A DNA stretch of 44,355 nt from an uncultured Lachnospiraceae bacterium (GTDB taxonomy: Bacteria > Bacillota > Clostridia > Lachnospirales > Lachnospiraceae), in the NCBI GenBank assembly GCA_900318375.1, contig ONKG01000013.1:1-44355 (forward strand), given 5' to 3'. The translations under genes were made by a program, and so were the position numbers. The notes beneath the pieces are model-generated. The model did no database searches. It was not told the DNA's origin and worked only from the letters and a program-made list of their open reading frames with translations. Position 1 is the first letter of the stretch, and every line of letters begins with the position of its first letter. Below are positions 24,634 to 31,475 of this stretch, one piece after another.

Positions 24634-25003
24634 ATTAGCAGGGCGGCGCGAGGCCTTGCTAATAATCAAATATTGTCTATCAGGAGCCCTGGAATAAGGG
24701 CATTGTGTTCCACAGGCTGTGCCGCAGGGCGGGGCCGGCCGGAGAGGGCGGCAGGAGAGGAGCCAAAGGCGTGTCAGGAGGATGTCCTTCCCGCAGGACC
24801 ACTTCTTTAACCACACTTGGAGCCATCCTTTTGAAGGCCTTTTCGCCGCCGATTAGCTTTCTTACAGGCAGAGCGATTTGCAAAAATCACCGTTTTATTA
24901 GCAGGTTTTGCGAAGGCCTGCTAAGCGATTAGCAAACGCCGCTGGTCCCCGGCGGGCACTGGAACCCGCAAAAAAACAGGGTGAAAAGATTAGCCTGCTA
25001 ATC
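24634..25003. repeat. TTAGC iteron-like repeats next to tRNA-Arg
   Basis: The motif GATTAGC(A) or its complement occurs at 24634-24640, 24657-24663, 24851-24857, 24897-24903, 24919-24925 (one mismatch), 24927-24934 and 24988-25003. The last is a double site, GATTAGC-CT-GCTAATC, nested inside a CAGGGTG/CACCCTG inverted repeat (24977-25015). No gene is present between 24485 and 25022. This could be a replication origin, ParB centromere or recombinase accessory-site array at the end of the element. Confidence 0.55.
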
Positions 25004-25022
25004 AATTCCACCCTGAATTGGC

Positions 25023-25096
25023 CGTCCGCGAGGTGACTCGAACACCCGACCTACCGCTTAGGAGGCGGTCGCTCTATCCAACTGAGCTACGCAGAC
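25023..25096 (-). tRNA. tRNA-Arg, anticodon CCT
   Basis: The 74-nt gene folds as a complete cloverleaf. The acceptor stem pairs GTCTGCG with CGCGGAC (one G-T pair), the D-arm contains AGCTCAGTTGGATAGAGC, and the anticodon loop CTCCTAA presents CCT. The T-arm holds the GTTCGAG loop. CCA is not encoded. It directly abuts the RepA/ParB element side (left). The region to its right contains a truncated copy of its own 5' half, so this copy may have been reconstituted by integration. tRNA-Arg genes are common attachment sites for clostridial integrative elements. Confidence 0.93.
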
Positions 25097-25104
25097 ATGT
25101 CCGG

Positions 25105-25130
25105 AAACCCGCATAAATACTGGGTTTTTT
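25105..25130 (+). terminator. Hairpin with T-tract between the two tRNA-Arg copies
   Basis: AAACCC / GGGTTT with the loop GCATAAATACT is followed by TTT on the plus strand. A similar hairpin with the same GCATAAATAC loop occurs at 44281-44296. No plus-strand gene leads into it, so its role is unclear. Confidence 0.4.
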
Positions 25131-25334
25131 GCCTTTTTGAGGCCCGGTAAATGATTTATGATCTCGGCTGATTGCTAATTCAGCCGGAGACTTTTGAGAT
25201 GTTTTTTTCGATTCGGTTGCAAGAGGGTGAAACTCTTTTTAAAAGTAACTCTTTCGCAACCAGCGTCGATTTTTTGACTCGAATCGAACTCCAAGTACAC
25301 AACTTTTTCTTGCTGCGTTTCACCACCCTGATTT

Positions 25335-25376
25335 CTTAGGAGGCGGTCACTCTATCCAACTGAGCTACGCAGACAT
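25335..25376 (-). pseudogene. Truncated 5' half of tRNA-Arg(CCT), attachment-site scar
   Basis: These 42 nt match the 5' half of the neighbouring tRNA-Arg (acceptor 5' strand, D-arm and anticodon arm through CCTAAG) with one substitution, then diverge completely. The 3' half is replaced by unrelated sequence. The two copies form direct repeats 280 bp apart. This is what site-specific integration in the anticodon region would leave. Confidence 0.8.
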
Positions 25377-25410
25377 AGTATAATAAGCTCTGCAAACACA
25401 GAACATAGAT

Positions 25411-25438
25411 ATTATACACGATTTAAGTTGTTTTGCAA
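25411..25438 (-). promoter_or_regulatory. Promoter of the original tRNA-Arg locus
   Basis: Leftward TTGCAA (25433-25438) and a perfect TATAAT (25411-25416) are 16 bp apart, placing the start of transcription about 30 nt before the truncated tRNA half. This strong promoter now drives the tRNA fragment and may read through to the intact tRNA. Confidence 0.6.
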
Positions 25439-25643
25439 GCCTTTTGTTTCATTCCGAACGGAGACCTCACGCACCCTCTCGCACTTCAAGCACCGCCGAT
25501 TGTACGCCAGCAGACCGCCTCAGCAGACCGCATGGGCAGATCGCCAATAAGTAACTCAATGAGCACTCGCCTCAGTCACAGGCCTCAGCTGCCTCTTACT
25601 GCCCCTGCTGCCCTTGCGGCGTATGACAAAGCTCTGCTATGCA

Positions 25644-27479
25644 TCATCCGGTTGCTTCATCATCCTGCACATTATTGACATCATTTTCAGTATTTCCATC
25701 GCCCCTGCAGGGACCCTTGTAGCTCAGGCAGAGCATAGTCAGGTCATCAAACTGTTCTGCGTCCTTGACGAAATCGTTGACAGCTGCTGTCATGGTGCGG
25801 AGGATCTGCTCCGGGTTCTGGTCGGGGTTTTTATTCAGCACTGTCAGAATGCGGTCAATGCCGAACATGCATTTTTCGGCATCGGTTGCCTCGGGCAGGC
25901 CGTCCGTATAGAGGAAGATCGTTGAGCCGGGATCGATCCGGAGTTCGTAGCTGCGGTATTTCAGACCTTCCATGCCGCCAATGACAAAGCCGTGGCGGTC
26001 TTTCAGCAATTCAAACTTTCCGTCCGGCTTTTTCAGGATAGGATACTCGTGGCCAGCGTTGGATGCCGTCAGTATGCCTGTGGAAAGTTCAAGGATGCCC
26101 ATCCATACTGTTACAAACATCTCCTCCCTGTTATTGGGACAGATGGCAGTATTGGCGTTTTCCAGGGTTTCCGCGGGAGACTTGCCCAGGATCGCTGTGT
26201 TTGCCAGAATAATCTTGGAGATCGTCATGAACATCGCGGCGGGAACGCCTTTTCCGGACACATCCGCAATGACCAGACACAGGTGGTCGTCATCGATGAA
26301 GAAAAAGTCGTAGAAGTCTCCGCCGACCTCTTTGGCCGGATCCATGCTGGCATAGATTTCAAATTCCTCCCGGTCCGGGAAGGGCGGGAAGGTCATAGGA
26401 AGCATAGCCTCCTGGATGCGTGCAGCCAGTGCGAGCTCAGTACCGATTCTTTCCTCCTCTGCGGAAATCACCGCAATTTGCCTGGTATAATCGTCCATTT
26501 CCCTGGTCAGATCTATGACATCCTCTGCCAGCTGCCCGATTTCATTGCGGGACTGTATTTTCGAGAGGCTCTCGATAACATCTTTGCTCCTTTTGGTATC
26601 CTTGTAAAAACGGATATCCTTCTGGACTTCCTTGAGCGGCCGGAGGATAAAATACGCGATCAAAGCCAGACAGATGACAGACAGGAAGAACTGATAGAAG
26701 ACTGCATAAAATGTCCTGCTGATCGTCTGGGAACGAATATTCTGCTTCAGAACCGTCAGGTCATAGGTCATGCCGATAAAAAGATGCCGGCCGTCTTCGG
26801 TTGTCAGGTAGGAATAATAATCGACATATTGCCCGGCGTCTGCCAGATAGTCATATGCCTGTTTTGCGTTGCGCATGGCATCCTGCTGACTTTTTTCTAC
26901 CGTGACCTGTGTGCCGAGCGTATATGCCTCTTCATAGTTTGTTCCCCGCACCGCACCTTTTTCTGCGGCACTGAAGAGGAAAAACTGTTCCCTGTAGGTA
27001 TTATCTGTCGATACGCAGAACAGGTAGTCAACATCTTGAGACCTTTTGATCTGATTAATGCGTGTGATCAGCCAGGAATATGTGATTTCAGCATAAAGTT
27101 TTTGATCCTCCGGCGAGAGCGCCTCGATCTGATCCTGAGCCGCATATTTAAAAAGCAGAGTGGGACAATGGAGATGCAGCTGTTCACATTTTTCCCTGGT
27201 CACAGTGCTCTGTTCATAATCGGTATCGTATTCTATTTCCAGTTCATCAAAGTGCTCATACCAGTAGCGCAGAAGCCAGTCATGCGCCGGATATTCCATG
27301 ACGGATAAACGCACTTCATCAGCCGCCTGGTCAGCAAGGTTTTCTGTCCGGCTTTTGACAAAAGCATCAGAGACTACATGTTGTGTATAAAAAGTTAAAA
27401 AACCACTCGCCAGAATACTGATCACAAACAATATTGCGACCTGTCCGATAATACCGATTTTCTTCTTTTTCTTTATCAT
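25644..27479 (-). CDS. Membrane-bound SpoIIE/RsbU-type (PP2C) phosphatase
   Basis: This 611-residue protein is a signalling phosphatase. It has an N-terminal membrane segment (residues about 10-32), an external sensor region of roughly 220 residues, a second membrane segment near 245-268, a HAMP-like linker (LRPLKEVQKDI) and a short coiled coil. The C-terminal PP2C-SIG domain shows DPAKEVGGDFYDFFF, VIADVSGKGVPAAMFM, LYTDGLPEATDAE and DDLTMLCL, giving the metal-binding aspartates. Such enzymes dephosphorylate anti-anti-sigma proteins or similar targets; the target here is not encoded nearby. GGAGGAG lies upstream of the ATG. It is the first chromosomal gene beyond the tRNA scar. Confidence 0.88.
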   Translation of the reverse strand: MIKKKKKIGIIGQVAILFVISILASGFLTFYTQHVVSDAFVKSRTENLADQAADEVRLSVMEYPAHDWLLRYWYEHFDELEIEYDTDYEQSTVTREKCEQLHLHCPTLLFKYAAQDQIEALSPEDQKLYAEITYSWLITRINQIKRSQDVDYLFCVSTDNTYREQFFLFSAAEKGAVRGTNYEEAYTLGTQVTVEKSQQDAMRNAKQAYDYLADAGQYVDYYSYLTTEDGRHLFIGMTYDLTVLKQNIRSQTISRTFYAVFYQFFLSVICLALIAYFILRPLKEVQKDIRFYKDTKRSKDVIESLSKIQSRNEIGQLAEDVIDLTREMDDYTRQIAVISAEEERIGTELALAARIQEAMLPMTFPPFPDREEFEIYASMDPAKEVGGDFYDFFFIDDDHLCLVIADVSGKGVPAAMFMTISKIILANTAILGKSPAETLENANTAICPNNREEMFVTVWMGILELSTGILTASNAGHEYPILKKPDGKFELLKDRHGFVIGGMEGLKYRSYELRIDPGSTIFLYTDGLPEATDAEKCMFGIDRILTVLNKNPDQNPEQILRTMTAAVNDFVKDAEQFDDLTMLCLSYKGPCRGDGNTENDVNNVQDDEATG

Positions 27480-27607
27480 AAGGGATCTGTCTCCTCCTGA
27501 CGCCGGTTCAAGAATGTCTTCACAGATAATTTCATTATAGCATTTTGCCCGCTCCGGTGTCGAAGAGTCTGGAATTGGACGCGGAAGTGAAACGATGGGC
27601 TGCGGTA

Positions 27608-27900
27608 CAGAGAAGAGATGCTAGACTGGATGCAGAGGCAAAGCACGGGGCTGCGGCTCAGAGAAGAGATGCGGAACTGGACAGAGATAAGAGATTCCGG
27701 GCTGGATGCATAGGCAAAACACGGGGCCGCAGCTCAGAGAAGAGATTCCGGGCTGGATACAGAGGCGAATCACGGGGCCGCGGCTCAGAGAAGAGATTCC
27801 GGGCTGGATACAGAGGCGAATCACGGGGCCGCGGCTCAGAGAAGAGATTCCGGGCTGGATGCAGAGGCAAAACACGGGGCTGCGGCTCAGAGAAGAAATG
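27608..27900. repeat. 51-bp minisatellite (about six units)
   Basis: Units beginning CAGAGAAGAGAT start at 27608, 27659, 27735, 27786, 27837 and 27888 (last one partial). Spacing is 51 bp except the 76-bp step between the second and third, which contains a partial internal duplication from about 27682. Because 51 is a multiple of three, open frames run through on both strands. Neither has a convincing ribosome site, so I treat the tract as non-coding. It occupies the gap between the MFS terminator and the phosphatase start. Confidence 0.85.
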
Positions 27901-27960
27901 AGAAACTGTGGGAAAGAAGCAGAACGCGGAGCCGGACACCGAAGATAAACCGAAGATAAA

Positions 27961-27989
27961 AAAAGAGTCTCACTTTGCGAGACTCTTTT
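27961..27989. terminator. Bidirectional-looking terminator after the MFS gene
   Basis: An 11-bp perfect stem (AAAAGAGTCTC / GAGACTCTTTT) with a 7-nt loop lies 16 nt beyond the MFS stop and has U-tracts in both directions. Confidence 0.8.
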
Positions 27990-28004
27990 CTGCCTTCGAT
28001 GGAA

Positions 28005-29207
28005 TCAATTTAATTCTGCCTGTTCCTGTTTTTTCCTTTCTGCGCCCTTATTGAAGATTGCCATGATCAGAAGGACAAGAGCGGGAGCCAGGAGGACCCG
28101 CATGCTGACGCGGATACCGATGTATTCGGCGATTGTTCCGATGATAGAGGGGGTGATGATAGAGCCAAAGCCGGACAGGGTGACGAAAATGCCCATAGCC
28201 AGGGGATAGCGTCCGAAGACATCTCCTGCGTTTGAAACGGTCGTTCCGTACATGCCGGACAGGGAGAGGCCGAGTCCGATGGTTCCCAGAAGCATCAGAG
28301 GCAGACGGCCGGCCATCAGTACAAGGCAGAGGAAAAGAAGGATTCCGGCGGTCAGAGCACGGATGATCTTCACGGAGGAGGTTCTTCCTCCAATAGCACT
28401 GCATCCGAAGCGGCCGAGCAGAATGGTGACCCACAAAAGGGAGGTGAGGAGCTGTGAAGCGCCGGATGCCAGAATGCCGCTCTCTTCATAGTATGTAACC
28501 ATCCATCCCATGACGGAGGCCTCAATGCATTGGTAGAGGAACATGATGCCGATGGAATACCAGTAAGGACCTTCCTTGAGGAATCCGAAGGCGTTCTGCT
28601 GTGACTCGGAGCGGCTGTAGGTAACGCTGTCCATCTTCATAAAGGAAGAGGTGACGATTGAAATAACTCCCAGTCCGAGAATGATGTAAACCGTAATCCG
28701 CCATCCTGCATTCCCATTTCGCGTACAGGCAAGGGCAATCAGGGGTGCAGTGACCGCGCCAATGGCAAAAAAGCCGTGCAGGGCATTAAGCGGAGAGGAA
28801 TTGCCGCCGGATAAAGTGCTGACAGCCTGGTTGTTGTAATTGCTGATCGAACCCCTGCCCAGGCCGGTCAGAAGAAAAGCAAAAATCAGAAGAAGAGGAT
28901 TGCCGGTCACCAGGGCGATGATAAAGCCGATATAAGGCAGCAGGTTCAGGATCATCAGGGAATTTTTGATACCGATCATCAGCGGAATCAGGCCGGCAAA
29001 GAGGCCTGCCACGATATTTCCGGTGGCATGCGCCGAAATCAGATATCCTCCAATCTGATAGGTCAGTCCGTATTCTTCCTTGATCATGGGCAGGATAGAT
29101 CCAATCAGGATCACATAGATTCCCTGGATCAGATAAAGGAAAAACAGATTTCCGATCATATAGCGGTCGTTGTGATTCAGTGAGCCGAAGAAGGATTTCT
29201 TTTCCAT
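28005..29207 (-). CDS. Major facilitator superfamily transporter
   Basis: This 400-residue protein has about twelve hydrophobic membrane segments and the MFS length and layout. It includes a short cytoplasmic start, LTGLGRGSISNYNNQA near residue 120, and a central hydrophilic loop near 195-210 before the second six-helix half. The N-terminal FLYLIQGIYVILIGSILP and the segment near 120 recall sugar/fucose-type MFS permeases, but the substrate cannot be read from sequence. It has GGGGGAG before its ATG, a perfect inverted repeat (29248-29270) upstream and its own terminator. It is next to the trehalose genes but separated by terminators, so I would not assume it carries trehalose. Confidence 0.8.
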   Translation of the reverse strand: MEKKSFFGSLNHNDRYMIGNLFFLYLIQGIYVILIGSILPMIKEEYGLTYQIGGYLISAHATGNIVAGLFAGLIPLMIGIKNSLMILNLLPYIGFIIALVTGNPLLLIFAFLLTGLGRGSISNYNNQAVSTLSGGNSSPLNALHGFFAIGAVTAPLIALACTRNGNAGWRITVYIILGLGVISIVTSSFMKMDSVTYSRSESQQNAFGFLKEGPYWYSIGIMFLYQCIEASVMGWMVTYYEESGILASGASQLLTSLLWVTILLGRFGCSAIGGRTSSVKIIRALTAGILLFLCLVLMAGRLPLMLLGTIGLGLSLSGMYGTTVSNAGDVFGRYPLAMGIFVTLSGFGSIITPSIIGTIAEYIGIRVSMRVLLAPALVLLIMAIFNKGAERKKQEQAELN

Positions 29208-29247
29208 GATTGATTACTCCCCCTTTATACGAGAAATATTGTCTCCC

Positions 29248-29270
29248 CGATATGCACACCCTGCATATCG
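29248..29270. promoter_or_regulatory. Inverted repeat upstream of the MFS gene, possible operator
   Basis: CGATATGCA and TGCATATCG are perfect 9-bp inverted repeats with a 5-bp spacer, 41 bp before the MFS start codon. The geometry fits a dimeric repressor site or an mRNA leader hairpin. No regulator gene is adjacent. Confidence 0.45.
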
Positions 29271-29410
29271 ATTATTCTCCTCTTTCTGACCATAATCATA
29301 ACACAGGCCTTCGGCTTCTTTTATTGATAAAACAGACACATTATATAAAAATAACGACACAAAAATGACCATTTAATATTCTTCTGCGAGCTCTGATAAT
29401 TCGGGCACCG

Positions 29411-29441
29411 TGTAGAGGGCAGCATGTCTGCCCTCTACACC
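29411..29441. repeat. Perfect 13-bp hairpin in the MFS/treC gap
   Basis: GTGTAGAGGGCAG and CTGCCCTCTACAC pair perfectly around a 5-nt loop. There is no T-tract on either side. It overlaps the start of the dispersed repeat at 29430-29482. The 350-bp gap between treC and the MFS gene holds this hairpin, the repeat and the treC terminator. Confidence 0.6.
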
Positions 29442-29482
29442 CCCGACCGGCCCGTGTCTGCTGTAAGGCGGAAATATACATA
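29430..29482 (+). repeat. Dispersed repeat, copy 1
   Basis: About 53 bp beginning TGCCCTCTAC and ending with GCGGAAATATACAT. A second, imperfect copy in the same orientation lies at 38380-38430. Both copies lie in intergenic DNA beyond a gene end. Confidence 0.6.
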
Positions 29483-29501
29483 AAAGGGCGGCCCTGCAAT
29501 A

Positions 29502-29537
29502 AAAAAGCTGTGCCGCATTGAAAAATGCGGCACAGCG
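29502..29537 (-). terminator. Terminator of treC
   Basis: A 13-bp perfect stem (GCTGTGCCGCATT / AATGCGGCACAGC) is followed leftward by TTTTTTATT, 22 nt past the treC stop. Confidence 0.85.
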
Positions 29538-29559
29538 GAGCTGGCTTTTTATGGATGTA

Positions 29560-31209
29560 TCACCGCAGAACTGCAGCAACCTCAAAAGGTCTGAGCGTTT
29601 TGATCTCAATATCCTTTTCAGCGCCGTCGTCTTCATAATTGCCGATGAGGATCTTTCCGCCGGGAGCTTTAAATGTTTCTCCCAGAGACTGCTCTGTCCC
29701 GCGCAGGTTGCAGAAGACACTGAGGGTCTGGCCGTTCAGGGTGCGCACGTAGGAAATAATGTTGTCATTTCCGGCATCGGTGAAGCGAATCTGGCCGTCC
29801 GCAATGATCTCATTTTCTTTGCGGAGGGCGACCAGCTTTTTGTAGAAGGCGAGGACGGAATCGGGATCCTTTGACTCATCTTCCACATTGATGTAACTGT
29901 GGTTGGCAGGGATGCCCAGCCAGGGGGTTCCTGTTGTAAAGCCGGCCTTTTCGCTGCCGTCCCACTGCATGGGGGTGCGGCCGTTGTCGCGGCTGCGGGC
30001 GCCGATGATCTCGAGGGCTTCTTCTCTGGTCTTGCCTTCCTCCTCCATGAGGATGCGGTAATAGTTGGTGCTCTCGACATCCTGGTACTGGGAAATGTCG
30101 GTGTAGCCGGGGTTGGTAAGGCCTATTTCCTCGCCCTCATAGATGTAGGGTGTGCCGCGCATGAGATGGATGAGGGCACCCAGCATCTTGGCGGATTCCT
30201 TCCAGTATTTCTTGTCGTCGCCGAAGCGGGAGACGGCGCGGGGCTGGTCGTGGTTGCACCAGAACACAGCGTTCCAGGCACTGCCGTCCTGCATACCCTC
30301 CTGCCATTTGATGAAGAGGCGGCGCAGCTCATTGAAATCGGGATCCATCAGAGCCCATTTCTGGCCGTCTTTGTAGTCCACCTTGAGGTGGTGGAAGCTG
30401 AAGACCATCTTGAGTTCTTTTTCGTCCGGATTTGCATAGCGCAGGCAGTTGTCAAGGGAGGTGGAGGACATCTCGCCGACTGTCATATAGTCCGCAATGC
30501 CCGTGTCGCCCACAAGCTCCTTGAGGTACTGGTGGATGCGGGGGCCGTCGGTGTAGAAGCGTCTGCCGTCACCCTGGAAATCATCCTCCAGAACATCCGG
30601 TTTGGAGATCAGATTGACCACATCGAAGCGGAAGCCGGAGACACCTTTTGCCTTCCAGAAGCGGATGACATTTTTGAGTTCTTCGCGGACTTCCGGGTTT
30701 TCCCAGTTGAGGTCCGCCTGGGACACATCGAAGAGATGCAGGTAATATTTGCCCAGTGAGGGCACATACTCCCAGGCATTTCCGCCGAATTTGGAGACCC
30801 AGTTTGTAGGTGCATGGCTGTCCACGGGATCCCGGAAAATATAATAATCCATATATTTGGGATCTCCGGTCAGGGCCTTCTGGAACCATTCGTGGCTGGT
30901 GGAGGTGTGGTTGAATACCATGTCGAACATGAGATGGATGTTGTGCTCTTTGGCTTCTTTGATCAGGGCGTCGACATCCTCCATTGTGCCGAACATAGGA
31001 TTGATGGCGAGATAATCCGCGATGTCATATCCGTTGTCGTTCATCGGGGATCTGAAAAAGGGTGTGATCCAGAGGTAATCAACTCCCAGATCCTGCAGAT
31101 AATCCAGCTTCTGCCGGATTCCGTTGATATCTCCGATCCCGTCCCCGTTTGAATCACAGAAGGATTTAATATAAATCTGATAGACGGTACTATTTCTGAA
31201 ACCACTCAT
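29560..31209 (-). CDS. treC: Trehalose-6-phosphate hydrolase (GH13)
   Basis: This 549-residue GH13 enzyme should split trehalose 6-phosphate into glucose and glucose 6-phosphate in the cytoplasm. The (beta/alpha)8 fold shows VYQIYIKSF..SNGDGIGD, MVFNHTS, GFRFDVVN with the nucleophile Asp, VGEMS with the acid Glu and CNHDQPR with the third carboxylate. The family also contains oligo-1,6-glucosidases. The adjacent PTS permease of trehalose type and GntR-type regulator argue for the phosphotrehalase, though treC/oligoglucosidase cannot be separated with certainty by eye. GGGG lies upstream of the ATG. A terminator separates it from treP, so it may need readthrough or its own promoter. Confidence 0.82.
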   Translation of the reverse strand: MSGFRNSTVYQIYIKSFCDSNGDGIGDINGIRQKLDYLQDLGVDYLWITPFFRSPMNDNGYDIADYLAINPMFGTMEDVDALIKEAKEHNIHLMFDMVFNHTSTSHEWFQKALTGDPKYMDYYIFRDPVDSHAPTNWVSKFGGNAWEYVPSLGKYYLHLFDVSQADLNWENPEVREELKNVIRFWKAKGVSGFRFDVVNLISKPDVLEDDFQGDGRRFYTDGPRIHQYLKELVGDTGIADYMTVGEMSSTSLDNCLRYANPDEKELKMVFSFHHLKVDYKDGQKWALMDPDFNELRRLFIKWQEGMQDGSAWNAVFWCNHDQPRAVSRFGDDKKYWKESAKMLGALIHLMRGTPYIYEGEEIGLTNPGYTDISQYQDVESTNYYRILMEEEGKTREEALEIIGARSRDNGRTPMQWDGSEKAGFTTGTPWLGIPANHSYINVEDESKDPDSVLAFYKKLVALRKENEIIADGQIRFTDAGNDNIISYVRTLNGQTLSVFCNLRGTEQSLGETFKAPGGKILIGNYEDDGAEKDIEIKTLRPFEVAAVLR

Positions 31210-31416
31210 TTTTTTCCCCTTTTGTATTCAATACTGAGTACACGTTTTCTTTCTTCCATACATGCCGCTCCAGGGAGCGGCAGCGCAATGCGATCACAGG
31301 ATGTTTGCAGCCGCCTCGCGGCAAAATCATCCGGAGCGAAAAAACTCGTATCGACAAGAATCTTGTTTCGACAGGATTTACACTCTTTTTAACGGGTTGA
31401 CCTGCATAAATTATGG

Positions 31417-31466
31417 TAAAAGGCGGCGCCTGCCTGTAAGGGAAAACTTCAGGCCGGCACCGCCCT
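31417..31466 (-). terminator. Terminator between treP and treC
   Basis: A long GC-rich hairpin (GGCGGCGCC at 31422-31430 with GGCACCGCC at 31456-31464, one G-T pair, plus inner pairing) is followed leftward by TTTT, starting about 10 nt past the treP stop. It may reduce treC expression relative to treP. Confidence 0.65.
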
Positions 31467-31475
31467 TTTTAACTT

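Noticed and set aside
24485-25400. CRISPR array
   Set aside because: The TTAGC repeats are too short, irregularly spaced and in both orientations; no cas genes are present.
25992-27308. 438-codon plus-strand open frame
   Set aside because: Lies entirely opposite the SpoIIE-type phosphatase, with no recognisable motifs; produced by codon bias of the real gene.
27545-27901. Repeat protein gene with 17-residue units
   Set aside because: The frame is a by-product of the 51-bp minisatellite; no ribosome site, and an equally long frame exists on the other strand.
29899-30759. 286-codon plus-strand open frame
   Set aside because: Antisense to treC; Val/Ala-rich shadow without motifs.
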